Assembly: GCA_023431205.1 (NCBI GenBank)
Contig: JAEYXQ010000075.1
Coordinates: 1-35,681 of the forward strand
DNA: 35,681 nucleotides
Origin: Pseudomonadota bacterium
Lineage (GTDB): Bacteria; Pseudomonadota; Alphaproteobacteria; Rhizobiales; Devosiaceae
Reading direction: 5' to 3'
Both the position numbers and the translations under genes were made by a program. Below are positions 15,057 through 22,594 of the stretch, in pieces (the stretch's first letter is position 1; every line of letters begins with the position of its first letter). The notes below the pieces were generated by a model. That model ran no database searches. It was not told where the DNA came from and saw only the letters and a list, made by a program, of their open reading frames with translations.

Positions 15057-15778
15057 GGCCGCGTGCTCCAGCCGGGGACGAGGATCAGGGCGAAGTAGGG
15101 CGCTTCATCATCCGGCTTGTCGGCGAGACGGATCGAAACGCCGGAGGCCATGGTGCCGCGTTCGACATAGACGGCGTCGGCGAGCTTGCCGGCCTGTGCG
15201 AGGGCGCTGCGGATCCTGGGAAGGTTGCGGCCGACCTTCATGATCACGGCGCCGTCGGTGCCGGCGAGGCGGGTCGCGAGTTCGGCCTCCTCCAGCGTGC
15301 CCGGCAGCACCGCGAGAACGTCATCGCCCTGCACCAGCGGCAGGCCGGCCATCGACCAGCAGCCGGACATGGCGGTGATGCCGGGGATGACCTCGGTGGG
15401 GTAGCGCGGAGCAAGGCGAACATGCAGGTGCATGTAGCTGCCATAGAACAGCGGATCGCCCTCGCTCAACACGGCCACGGTGCGGCCGGCGTCGAGGTGG
15501 CGGGCCAAGCGCGCTGCGGCCTCGTCATAGAAGGCGCTGGTCTGCGCCTGGTAGTCGGCGTGGCGGCGGTCGATCTCGGTGGTCACCGGATAGTCCAGCG
15601 CCTCTTCCACCTGATCGGGGCGAAGCAGGTGGGCGATGGTGGTGCGCGCATTGCTGACCCGGCCCCGCTTGGCGAAAGCGGCGACCACGTCCGCGCTCTC
15701 GATGGCCCGCACGGCCTTGAGGGTAAGAAGCTCCGGATCGCCCGGCCCGGTGCCGACGCCGACAAGACGGCCGCTCAT
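15053..15778 (-). CDS. cobI: Precorrin-2 C20-methyltransferase
   Basis: CobI (241 residues) methylates C-20 of precorrin-2, the first step specific to the corrin branch. It has the family SAM motif LVGVGTGPGDPELLTLKA, then VLSEGDPLFYGSYMHLH and EVIPGITAMSGC, and finishes with ALILVPGW. The GDPLFYGSY block distinguishes it from other cob methyltransferases. ATGA overlaps connect it to cobH upstream and cobJ downstream, so it is made from the same transcript. Confidence 0.95.
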   Translation of the reverse strand: MSGRLVGVGTGPGDPELLTLKAVRAIESADVVAAFAKRGRVSNARTTIAHLLRPDQVEEALDYPVTTEIDRRHADYQAQTSAFYDEAAARLARHLDAGRTVAVLSEGDPLFYGSYMHLHVRLAPRYPTEVIPGITAMSGCWSMAGLPLVQGDDVLAVLPGTLEEAELATRLAGTDGAVIMKVGRNLPRIRSALAQAGKLADAVYVERGTMASGVSIRLADKPDDEAPYFALILVPGWSTRP

Positions 15779-16413
15779 ATGCCCGGCCTCGCCAGCGCGT
15801 TGAGGGCCGCCGCAGTCATCGCCGAGCCCCCGAGGCGACCGCGGACGATGGCCCAGGGGATGCCGTGATCGCCGGCTGCCAGTGCATCCTTGGATTCAGC
15901 CGCACCGACAAAGCCGACGGGCATGCCGATGATTGCGGCGGGGCGCGGGGCGCCGTCGCGCAGAAGTTCAAGCAGGTGGAACAGGGCGGTGGGCGCATTG
16001 CCGATGGCGACAATAGCGCCCTCGAGGCGCGGCAGCCACAGGTGGAGGGCCGCGGCGGAACGGGTGTTGCCGATTTCGGCGGCCAGGGCAGGGGTAGCGG
16101 GGTCGCGCAGGGTGCAGACGACCGCGTTGTGGGCCGGCAGCCGCGCGGCAGTGACGCCGCGGGCGACCATCTCGGCATCGCAGAAGATCGGGGCACCTGC
16201 GGCCAGCGCGCCGCGGGCGGCGGTGACGAAATCGGGTGAGAAGGCGAAGTGGGCCGCCGCTTCCACCATGCCGGCGGCGTGGATCATGCGGATGGCGAGT
16301 TCGGCCTCGTCGGGAGTGAAGCGCGACAGGTCCGCCTCGGCCCGGATGATGGCAAAGGACTGCCGGTAGATGGCGTCGCCATCCTTGATGTAGTCGTACT
16401 CCGCCATGCTCAC
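15775..16413 (-). CDS. cobH: Precorrin-8X methylmutase
   Basis: CobH moves the methyl group from C-11 to C-12, turning precorrin-8X into hydrogenobyrinate. The 212-residue protein has the opening YDYIKDGDAIYRQSF and the catalytic histidine in RMIHAAGMVE (residue 45 from GTG, 43 from ATG, as in known CobH). FCDAEMVARGV and the C-terminal VGFVGAAESKDAL are family hallmarks. Two starts are possible: GTG 16413, which forms a GTGA overlap with cobG, and ATG 16407. The extra two residues do not change the call. Confidence 0.95.
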   Translation of the reverse strand: MSMAEYDYIKDGDAIYRQSFAIIRAEADLSRFTPDEAELAIRMIHAAGMVEAAAHFAFSPDFVTAARGALAAGAPIFCDAEMVARGVTAARLPAHNAVVCTLRDPATPALAAEIGNTRSAAALHLWLPRLEGAIVAIGNAPTALFHLLELLRDGAPRPAAIIGMPVGFVGAAESKDALAAGDHGIPWAIVRGRLGGSAMTAAALNALARPGI

Positions 16414-17573
16414 CCCAGCGACGGGGCGGCGGCGATGGCGGACTCGATCTGATCGTCGCTCAACTGCATGCGTGGCGTATCGCCCGCCCGCCCGCCGAAC
16501 ACAAGGCCATAGCCCATACCGTTGCCGACCAGCGTCAGATCGGCCGGGCGTGGGTGCGCGCAGCCCTTGCTGCAGCCGGAGACATGGAGGCGCTGGCCGG
16601 ACGGCAGATGTGGTGCAAGGCGCGCTGCGACAGAGCGGGCCGGGATGTGGCCCGAGGCGCAGCCGGCGCTGCCGGCGCAGGCGGAGATGCGCAGGCGGGG
16701 ATCGGCTGGGTCGGTGATGAACCCCAGGGCGGCCGCTGTAAGGGCGAAGGATGGCGGAGCATCAAGCGCGAGCAGCGCGTGGTGGGGCGCGAGGCGGAGC
16801 TCTGCGACACCTGCAACCTCAGCGTCGCCCGCCAGGGCGGAGAGCGCAGCGGCGTCGCTGCTGCCGAAGGGGAGGGCGATGCCCACGGCCGTGCCGACAA
16901 GACGGCGGTGCATGCCGATGGGCGGCGCGGACGGGGGAAGGGCACGCTGCGCACCTGGCTGGAGATCGCTGGCGCGCGCCCCGGGGCCAAGGGCAGCAAG
17001 GCGGCCGAGCAGGGCTGCGGCGTGGATAGGAGCCTCGTCACTGCCGACCAGTTCGGCCGGGCCTTCGTCAAGGGAAAGCCGCCAAAGCTGCGCGGTGACG
17101 GCGGTGAGGCGGACGTCGGCCTTGAGCGCATCGAGTCGGATCTGGCCGCCACCGTCGACGATCACCGTGACCTTGGGACCAAGGCGATCGGAGTGAGGTG
17201 CGGAGAGCTGGCGAATGGCGACGGCGAGCGGGCGCGGATCGGCCGTCTCGTCCGGGTCGTCGCCGGCAAGGGGGGGAGTCTCGATCACCAGCCCCCGCTC
17301 GATGGTGACCAGGGCCTCGATGGACCGGGCGAACGGGGCGGCGGAAGCAGCGGTGAGGCCGCGGACCTGCAGATTGCCGCGCGCGGTGATCTCGACGAGG
17401 CCGTTGCCGTGAGTGGCGGCAAGGTCGGCGATCTGAGCGAGTAGCGCCGGCGTCAGGCGGGAGCCGGTGACTCGAATGCGGGCCAGCAGCCCGTCGCCGG
17501 TCGGCATCGGCGTGTCCAGGGTCGGACAGGCGCCGCGGCGGCGAGGCTCGGCAATGGGCGGGGCGATGGCCAT
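16410..17573 (-). CDS. cobG: Precorrin-3B synthase (Fe-S monooxygenase)
   Basis: CobG uses oxygen to make the hydroxy-lactone precorrin-3B, so the pathway here is the aerobic one. The protein resembles sulfite/nitrite reductases: an RGACPTLDTPMPTGDGLL start, a first ferredoxin-like repeat with EITARGNLQVRGL, and Cys299, Cys305, Cys334 and Cys338 in the 4Fe-4S-binding CX5C...CX3C pattern (ACAGSAGC and CSKGC). At 387 residues it is on the short side for the family. No good ribosome site precedes ATG 17573. It follows cobF after a 204-bp gap with repeats, then overlaps cobH. Confidence 0.94.
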   Translation of the reverse strand: MAIAPPIAEPRRRGACPTLDTPMPTGDGLLARIRVTGSRLTPALLAQIADLAATHGNGLVEITARGNLQVRGLTAASAAPFARSIEALVTIERGLVIETPPLAGDDPDETADPRPLAVAIRQLSAPHSDRLGPKVTVIVDGGGQIRLDALKADVRLTAVTAQLWRLSLDEGPAELVGSDEAPIHAAALLGRLAALGPGARASDLQPGAQRALPPSAPPIGMHRRLVGTAVGIALPFGSSDAAALSALAGDAEVAGVAELRLAPHHALLALDAPPSFALTAAALGFITDPADPRLRISACAGSAGCASGHIPARSVAARLAPHLPSGQRLHVSGCSKGCAHPRPADLTLVGNGMGYGLVFGGRAGDTPRMQLSDDQIESAIAAAPSLG

Positions 17574-17628
17574 AGGGTGAGGTTTAGCGGATTAGGCCGG
17601 TGGGGGCGAGGGTTTGCGGGGGCTGCGT

Positions 17629-17740
17629 AGACCTCATGGTGAGCCTGTCGAACCACAAGGCCGGAACATCGTGCCCGCGACTTCGTCCTTCGACAGGCTC
17701 AGGATGAGGTCTATGGAGAAGCTCAGGATGAGGTCTATGG
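17629..17740. repeat. Intergenic palindromic repeat between cobF and cobG
   Basis: The arms at 17629-17652 and 17689-17712 are 24 bp each and pair with only two mismatches, around a 36-bp loop. Part of the right arm (GCTCAGGATGAGGTCTATGG, 17697-17716) is repeated exactly at 17721-17740, a 24-bp period. The TTCGACAGGCTCAGGATGAG core is a familiar dispersed intergenic element in alphaproteobacteria. It sits inside an operon, so it would form a stem in the cob transcript. Confidence 0.8.
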
Positions 17741-17752
17741 GCAATCGCGCTC

Positions 17753-17791
17753 GGCCTAGCCGTTCTTCCACACGGGCCTAGCCGCCCTTCC
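17753..17791. repeat. Short direct duplication of the cobF tail
   Basis: The 17 bp at 17775-17791, which hold the last codons and TAG stop of cobF, recur at 17753-17769 with two changes (period 22 bp). The extra copy lies just downstream of the cobF stop, next to the palindromic repeat. It looks like a small tandem duplication, perhaps left when the repeat entered; this is an inference. Confidence 0.6.
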
Positions 17792-18512
17792 GCAAGAGAT
17801 AGGTGTCCATGATCCAGCCGTGCTGCTCGCGGGCGGCCTTGCGGGTGTCGACGATCTGCCCGGCGACGTCGCCCAGGCGCCCGGAGATGGTGATCTGGTC
17901 GGGGGTGCCGAGATAGGCGCCCCAGAAGATGTGGAGGTCGGGGTCGGCCTCGGTGAATGCGGTGCGGCCGTCGAGCATGACCACGGTGTCCTCGGTCACC
18001 GGGCCGAGGCGGCGGCCGGTGGTGATGTGCACCGGCTCGCCGATGCGGTTGAGCGGAATGGCATGAGCGGCGGTCAGCGCCTGGATGGCGGTGATGCCGG
18101 GAATCACGCGGACGGTGAGTTCGTGGCGCTGTGGCAGCCGCTCGAGGATGCGCAGGGTCGAGTCGTAGAGCCCCGGATCGCCCCACACCAGGAAGGCGCC
18201 GGTACCGTCGTCGGGAATGTGGCCGATCAGCGCTCGGAAGCTCTCGGCGATGGCGTCGTGCCAGGCATCGACCCCGGCGGCGTAGTCGGGATTGGCCGCA
18301 TCCCGCACCGGCATGGCGTAGGTCACCTGCTGCACGGCGGGGTTGGTGACATAGCGGGCGATGATCTCGCGGCGCAGCTCGGCAAGGTCGGCCTTGCCGG
18401 CGCCCTTGTCGGGGATGAACAGCCGGTCGGCCCCGTTGAGGGCGTTGATGGCCTCGACCGTCACATGTTCGGGATTGCCGGAGCCGATACCGACGAGGAG
18501 CAGGGTGCGCAT
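17778..18512 (-). CDS. cobF: Precorrin-6A synthase (deacetylating)
   Basis: CobF methylates C-1 of precorrin-5 and releases acetate, giving precorrin-6A; it is found only in the aerobic route. The 244-residue protein has LLVGIGSGNPEHVTVEAINAL as SAM-binding start, ADRLFIPDKG, FLVWGDPGLYDSTLRIL, VIPGITAIQALTAAH and FWGAYLGTPDQ, all CobF signatures. ATG 18512 has no clear ribosome site and lies inside a GCATGC-GAGCG-GCATGC inverted repeat (18509-18525) that might mask it. It is the first gene of the cob operon, divergent from the ArsR gene. Confidence 0.94.
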   Translation of the reverse strand: MRTLLLVGIGSGNPEHVTVEAINALNGADRLFIPDKGAGKADLAELRREIIARYVTNPAVQQVTYAMPVRDAANPDYAAGVDAWHDAIAESFRALIGHIPDDGTGAFLVWGDPGLYDSTLRILERLPQRHELTVRVIPGITAIQALTAAHAIPLNRIGEPVHITTGRRLGPVTEDTVVMLDGRTAFTEADPDLHIFWGAYLGTPDQITISGRLGDVAGQIVDTRKAAREQHGWIMDTYLLRKGG

Positions 18513-18540
18513 GCGAGCGGCATGCCACTGACTGACGTCG

Positions 18541-18583
18541 TTGACAAGAATTCAACCGAACAGTATTATACTATTAAGTTGAA
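18541..18583 (+). promoter_or_regulatory. Promoter and operator of the ArsR-AHSA1 operon
   Basis: A consensus -35 TTGACA (18541-18546), a 17-bp spacer and -10 TATTAT (18564-18569) stand before the ArsR gene. A two-part palindrome is centred on base 18567, inside the -10: an inner AGTAT-T-ATACT (18562-18572) and outer TTCAAC/GTTGAA arms (18551-18556 and 18578-18583). An ArsR dimer bound here would block RNA polymerase, so self-repression is likely. Confidence 0.78.
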
Positions 18584-18596
18584 TAAGAGGTGCTGC

Positions 18597-18935
18597 ATGG
18601 ACCCGTTGAGCACGACCCTGGCTGCGCTGGCCGATCCAACTCGGCGCGCCATTCTCGCCCGATTGTCGCAGGGCGAAGCGAGCGTGAACGAGTTGGCGGA
18701 GCCCTTCGACATGACGCTCGCCGCGGTGAGCAAGCACATCAAAGTGCTGGAGACTGCCGGCCTCGTCAGCCGCGGACGGCAGGCGCAATACCGGCCGTGC
18801 CGGCTGGAGGCGGCCCCAATGCGCGAGGTGGCGAGCTACCTGGAGTTCTACCGCCGGTTCTGGGAGCAGAACCTCGATCAGCTCGATGCCTACCTCACCA
18901 AACTGCAGACCCCCGAAACCGACACCAAGAACTGA
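18597..18935 (+). CDS. ArsR-family repressor paired with an AHSA1 gene
   Basis: The 112-residue protein is a winged helix-turn-helix: LAALADPTRRAILARLSQGE, then VNELAEPFDMTLAAVSKHIKVL as recognition helix, and a wing at SRGRQAQYRPCRL. It lacks the CxC or other clustered cysteines of metal-sensing ArsR proteins, so it probably senses something else. ATG 18597 follows AGAGG at six bases. The in-frame extension back to 17820 is antisense to cobF and is discarded. ArsR-AHSA1 pairs of this kind are common, the ArsR controlling its partner; here they are 12 bp apart. Confidence 0.92.
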   Translation: MDPLSTTLAALADPTRRAILARLSQGEASVNELAEPFDMTLAAVSKHIKVLETAGLVSRGRQAQYRPCRLEAAPMREVASYLEFYRRFWEQNLDQLDAYLTKLQTPETDTKN

Positions 18936-18947
18936 GGAGACCCTCCG

Positions 18948-19451
18948 ATGGACGCACAGAGCTTCAGCAATCCGTTCAAGACCGAAGCGCCAGCGGACCA
19001 GCCGCTGATCATCATGTCGCGCACCTTCGATGCGCCGCTCGAGCTGGTCTGGACGGTTTGGACGCGACCCGAGCACGTCGCCTACTGGTTCGGCCCGCAC
19101 GCGGCGAACGAGATCGTCGAGTACGACGTGCGCACCGGCGGCAAGTGGCGGGTCGTTTCGACCATGCCGGATGGCAGCAGGATCGTGTTCTTCGGCACGT
19201 ACCTGGCGGTCAAGCCCAGGAGCATGATCCGCAACACCTTCGTGGTGGAGGGCATGTTCGAGGAGGACATGCGCTACTACGAGGAGCACCATTTCGAGGA
19301 GCGGGACGGCAAGACCTTCTACCGCTCGGTGTCGAACTATCCGGACTTCGACATGCGCAATGCCACCATCGACAGCGGCATGGAGTGGGGCGCCAATGTC
19401 TCGATGGTCAAGTTCGACGAGGTGCTGGAGCGGGTCAAGAGCGGACGCTGA
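18948..19451 (+). CDS. AHSA1/SRPBCC-domain protein
   Basis: This protein of 167 residues has the AHSA1 (activator of Hsp90 ATPase-like) fold. Characteristic parts are MSRTFDAPLELVWTVWT, the VAYWFGPHA segment, GGKWRV and a C-terminal amphipathic helix (VSMVKFDEVLERV). Bacterial members are hydrophobic-pocket proteins usually of unknown ligand; a chaperone role is not established for them. GAGGAG precedes the ATG. It is cotranscribed with the ArsR gene, and its end lies three bases from the end of a convergent second ArsR gene. Confidence 0.9.
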   Translation: MDAQSFSNPFKTEAPADQPLIIMSRTFDAPLELVWTVWTRPEHVAYWFGPHAANEIVEYDVRTGGKWRVVSTMPDGSRIVFFGTYLAVKPRSMIRNTFVVEGMFEEDMRYYEEHHFEERDGKTFYRSVSNYPDFDMRNATIDSGMEWGANVSMVKFDEVLERVKSGR

Positions 19452-19454
19452 GGC

Positions 19455-19790
19455 TCAATGCCGGTCGGGCGTGTCTTCAAGAAGCTGGCCAAGTCGATCG
19501 AGGCGCTCGATCCAGGCGGTGCGGCGCTCGTTCAGCCATTGCTCGGCCAGGCCCAGCGCCTCGGGATGAATCCGGCAGGTGCGCACGCGGCCGACCTTTT
19601 CGGAGGTGACGAGGCCGCTGTGCTCCAGCGCCTGCAGGTGCTGCACCACGGCGGGCAGGGACATCTCGAACGGCTTGGCCAGTTCGCTGACGGAAGCCGG
19701 GCCGCGGCTCAGACGGTCGATGATGGCCCGGCGCGTCGGATCCGCCAGCGCCTGGAACATCAGGTCCAGGTTCGGACTGTGGTTAAGCAT
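19455..19790 (-). CDS. Second ArsR-family repressor
   Basis: The 111-residue winged-HTH protein (MFQALADPTRRAIIDRLSRG, VSELAKPFEMSLPAVVQHL) is clearly related to the ArsR at 18597 and again lacks a metal-binding cysteine pair. ATG 19790 has no ribosome site and sits at the centre of a near-palindrome, so it may be read from a leaderless message or be coupled to the LacI gene 30 bp upstream. An internal ATG at 19760 is an alternative. It faces the AHSA1 gene, with only three bases between stops. No partner of its own is on its strand; the target is unknown. Confidence 0.88.
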   Translation of the reverse strand: MLNHSPNLDLMFQALADPTRRAIIDRLSRGPASVSELAKPFEMSLPAVVQHLQALEHSGLVTSEKVGRVRTCRIHPEALGLAEQWLNERRTAWIERLDRLGQLLEDTPDRH

Positions 19791-19799
19791 ATGGTTAAC
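19782..19799 (-). promoter_or_regulatory. Palindrome over the second ArsR start codon
   Basis: GTTAAGCAT/ATGGTTAAC is a palindrome of 9-bp arms with a single mismatch, centred on the first base of the ArsR ATG. A weak promoter may lie upstream (TTGACC at 19824-19819, overlapping the lacI stop, poor -10). The site is a good candidate operator for self-control. Confidence 0.5.
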
Positions 19800-19820
19800 T
19801 AACCCGCGGGGGTGTTGCGG

Positions 19821-20852
19821 TCAATCGCGGTGGCCGCTGATGCGGGCGACGGAATTGCGCAGGATGAGTTCGCTGCGCAGCAGCACCTCCTGCCTGGGAG
19901 CAGGCTTGCCCTCGAGCAAGGCGAGCAGGAGATCCATAGCCTCCTCGCCGATCTTGAGGCGCGGCTGCTTCATGGTGGTGAGGGAAGGGGAGACGAAGCT
20001 GGCAAACGAGATGTCGTCGAACCCCATCACCGAGAACTGCCTCGGCAGGTCGTAACGGCGCGCGTTGAGGGCGATGATGACGCCGAGCGCCGTGGCGTCG
20101 TTGACGCACAGGAAGGCGGTCGGCAGCACGTCGCGGACGAACATGTGCTCGGCGGCCTGGCGGCCGCTTTCGGTGGTGCCGTCGCCGGGCAGGATCAGCC
20201 GCGGGTCGATGGTGATGCCGGCGGCGGTGAGGGCGGCGCGATAGCCCTGCTCCCGCAACTGGTTCACGGCCTTGCCGATCGAGTGGCCGATAAAGGCGAT
20301 GCGGCGATGCCCCTGCGAGATCAGGTGCTCGGCGGCAATGCGCGATCCCTCGAAATTGTCGACCCCGACAAAGGGCACGTTGGCGCCCGATACCGGCTCG
20401 TTCACCGCCACGATCGGCGGCAGCCGCGTCTCGGTGCCTGCCTGCCCGTAGCCGAAGGGCAGGTGGCCAGTGAACAGGATCAGCCCGTCAGCCTGGTTGG
20501 AACTGATGAAGCGCAGATAGTCGGTTTCGCGGGTGGGGTCGTTCTGCGTGTTGCCGATCAGCACGCCATAGCCGCGCTTGCTGGCCTCGGTCTCGAGCCC
20601 GACGAGGATATTGGAGAAGTTGGGGTCGCCCACGTCGGGCGCAAGGATCAGGATCATGTTGGACCGGCGCATGCGCAGCGACCGGGCCATGGCGTTGGTG
20701 GTGTAGCCGGTGCGGGCAATGGCGTCGTTGACGCGGCGGCGCGTCTCGTCGGCGACCTTGGTCGGCTCGTTGATGGCGCGGCTGACCGTGGCGATGGATA
20801 CGCCGGCGAGTGCCGCAACGTCCTCGATGGTAGCCAGCTTTTGCTGCTGCAC
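19821..20852 (-). CDS. LacI-family repressor of the adjacent sugar importer
   Basis: This protein of 343 residues has an N-terminal HTH (ATIEDVAALAGVSIATVSRAINEP), the minor-groove hinge helix (NAMARSLRMRRS), and a periplasmic-binding-protein-like sensor with GLILFTGHLP, VGVDNFEGSRIAAEHL and VMGFDDISFASFVSPSLTTM. GTG 20852 has GGAG six bases upstream; a GTG at 20891 would add 13 unlikely residues. It is divergent from an ABC importer, and two LacI-type operators lie between them. A sugar or polyol released by the importer is the probable inducer, but the sequence does not name it. Confidence 0.93.
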   Translation of the reverse strand: MQQQKLATIEDVAALAGVSIATVSRAINEPTKVADETRRRVNDAIARTGYTTNAMARSLRMRRSNMILILAPDVGDPNFSNILVGLETEASKRGYGVLIGNTQNDPTRETDYLRFISSNQADGLILFTGHLPFGYGQAGTETRLPPIVAVNEPVSGANVPFVGVDNFEGSRIAAEHLISQGHRRIAFIGHSIGKAVNQLREQGYRAALTAAGITIDPRLILPGDGTTESGRQAAEHMFVRDVLPTAFLCVNDATALGVIIALNARRYDLPRQFSVMGFDDISFASFVSPSLTTMKQPRLKIGEEAMDLLLALLEGKPAPRQEVLLRSELILRNSVARISGHRD

Positions 20853-20962
20853 TTGGCGCTCCGCCCCGCGCGACCCTGCTGGAACCCGCACGCCATCTGC
20901 GATGTAGCAGACCCGCCGGAGAGCGCCAGCCTCGGCCGACAGGATTGTCCGTTTTTGCCTCC

Positions 20963-20999
20963 GTGTAAACCTTTACACTGAACGTGAAAACCTTTACAC
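20963..20999 (+). promoter_or_regulatory. Tandem LacI-type operators
   Basis: TGTAAACCTTTACA (20964-20977) has perfect TGTAAA/TTTACA arms, and TGAAAACCTTTACA (20985-20998) has one mismatch. Their starts are 21 bp apart, two helical turns, so two repressor dimers would bind the same face of the DNA. They lie upstream of the ATPase gene and are well placed for control of both divergent genes. Confidence 0.85.
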
Positions 21000-21049
21000 A
21001 GTTCGGCAGACGAACGGCAAAGCCGCGTCTGTGGGGGAGGGACATCGAC

Positions 21050-22594
21050 ATGTCGGATGCGGCAGGCGCATCGGTATCGCCCATCCTGTCGGCGAGCAGG
21101 ATCTCGAAGTCGTTCGGCGAGATTCCGGTGCTGTTCAGTGTCGATTTCGACGTGAAGCCCGGCGAGGTTCACGCCATCATTGGCGAGAACGGGGCCGGCA
21201 AGTCCACCCTGATCAAAATCCTGTCAGGATTCGAGCAGCCCACCTCGGGCACCATCGTCTATGACGGCCGCCCGGTGACGCTGCCGGCCAATGGCGAGGC
21301 CGAGGCGATGGGCATCGTGCTCATCCACCAGGAACTCAACCTCGCCGAACACCTCACGGTGACGGACTCGATTTTCCTCGGCCGCGAGATCAAGAGCTGG
21401 GGCGGGTTCCTCGACCTCAAGCAGATGCGCGAGAAGTCGCGCGCCATCCTCGACATGCTGCATGTGCGCATCGATCCCGATGCCCGCATCAACACGCTCT
21501 CGGTGGCCGACAAGCAGATGGTGGAAATCGCCAAGGCCATCAGCCGCGATGCGCGGGTGCTGATCATGGACGAGCCGACCGCGGTGCTGTCGGTAGGCGA
21601 GACCGAGACCCTGTTCGAGCAGATCCGGCGGCTGCAGGCGCGCGGCGTCGCCATCGTCTTCATCTCGCACAAGCTCGACGAGATCATGCAGCTGGCCCAG
21701 CGGGTGACGGTGCTGCGCGACGGTCAACTGATCGCCACGGTCGGCACCGAGGCGCTGACCCCCGATTCCATCGCCCAGATGATGGTGGGCCGCGAACTCT
21801 CCAACCTTTATCCGCCCAAGCACGAGCCCGATGTCGATGCACCGGTGGTGCTGAGCGTGCGCGGGCTGAGCGCGCCCGGGGTGCGGGATGTCTCGTTCGA
21901 CCTCCGGCGGGGCGAAGTCCTCGGCTTTGCCGGGCTGATCGGCTCCGGCCGAACCGCCGTGGCGGAAGCTGTGGTGGGCCTGACGCGCCGGGCGGACGGC
22001 GAGGTTGCCGTCAACGGGCAGCCGGTGAATTTCACCGATGTGGGCAAGTCGGTGGCGGCCGGAATCGCCTACATGACCAAGGACCGCAAGGGCCGCGGGC
22101 TGCTGCTCAATGTCGGCCTGCAGCCGAACCTGACCCTGCTGACGCTGAAAAAGCACATCAAGGGCGGGTTCGTCGACGGGCGCAGCGAAGAGGCGGCGCT
22201 GGAAAGAGCGGTGCGCCGTTTCGACATCCGCGCCCGCGACGCCTCGGTGCGCGTCGGCCAGCTCTCGGGCGGCAACCAGCAGAAGCTGCTCCTGGGCAAG
22301 ACCATGGAAAGCGAGCCGGACATCATCATCATGGATGAGCCGACGCGCGGCATCGATGTCGGCACCAAGCAGCAGATCTATCACATCATCGCGGCGCTCG
22401 CGGCCGAGGGGAAGTCGATCATCGTCATCTCCTCGGAACTGCAGGAAGTGATCGGGCTCAGCCACCGTGTCGTGGTGATGCGCGAGGGTCGCCTCGCTGG
22501 TCGCCTCGAGGGCGCCGAGATCACGGAAGCGGAAATCATGCGATACGCCGCCGGCATCAAGCAGGATGGGGACAATGAGCGCATCAGCGCCTAA
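21050..22594 (+). CDS. ABC sugar importer ATPase (RbsA type, two ABC domains)
   Basis: The 514-residue fused ATPase has two nucleotide-binding domains. The first has Walker A GENGAGKST, a degenerate signature (LSVADKQMVEIAKA) and Walker B VLIMDEPTA. The second has a degenerate Walker A (GLIGSGRTA), an intact signature LSGGNQQK and Walker B IIIMDEPTRG. This layout is usual for ribose, xylose and rhamnose-type importers. ATG 21050 follows GGAGGG at about eight bases; the 22 upstream codons lie over the operator and are rejected. The permease gene overlaps its end by 20 bp. Substrate unknown. Confidence 0.95.
   Translation: MSDAAGASVSPILSASRISKSFGEIPVLFSVDFDVKPGEVHAIIGENGAGKSTLIKILSGFEQPTSGTIVYDGRPVTLPANGEAEAMGIVLIHQELNLAEHLTVTDSIFLGREIKSWGGFLDLKQMREKSRAILDMLHVRIDPDARINTLSVADKQMVEIAKAISRDARVLIMDEPTAVLSVGETETLFEQIRRLQARGVAIVFISHKLDEIMQLAQRVTVLRDGQLIATVGTEALTPDSIAQMMVGRELSNLYPPKHEPDVDAPVVLSVRGLSAPGVRDVSFDLRRGEVLGFAGLIGSGRTAVAEAVVGLTRRADGEVAVNGQPVNFTDVGKSVAAGIAYMTKDRKGRGLLLNVGLQPNLTLLTLKKHIKGGFVDGRSEEAALERAVRRFDIRARDASVRVGQLSGGNQQKLLLGKTMESEPDIIIMDEPTRGIDVGTKQQIYHIIAALAAEGKSIIVISSELQEVIGLSHRVVVMREGRLAGRLEGAEITEAEIMRYAAGIKQDGDNERISA

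Noticed and set aside
17629..17740. Possible CRISPR or phage attachment repeat
   Set aside because: Only one inverted pair and a partial direct copy; no spacer-repeat array, no cas genes, no integrase.
17820..18596. Upstream extension of the ArsR reading frame across cobF
   Set aside because: The extension is antisense to cobF. The promoter, ribosome site and conserved ArsR N-terminus all support the ATG at 18597.
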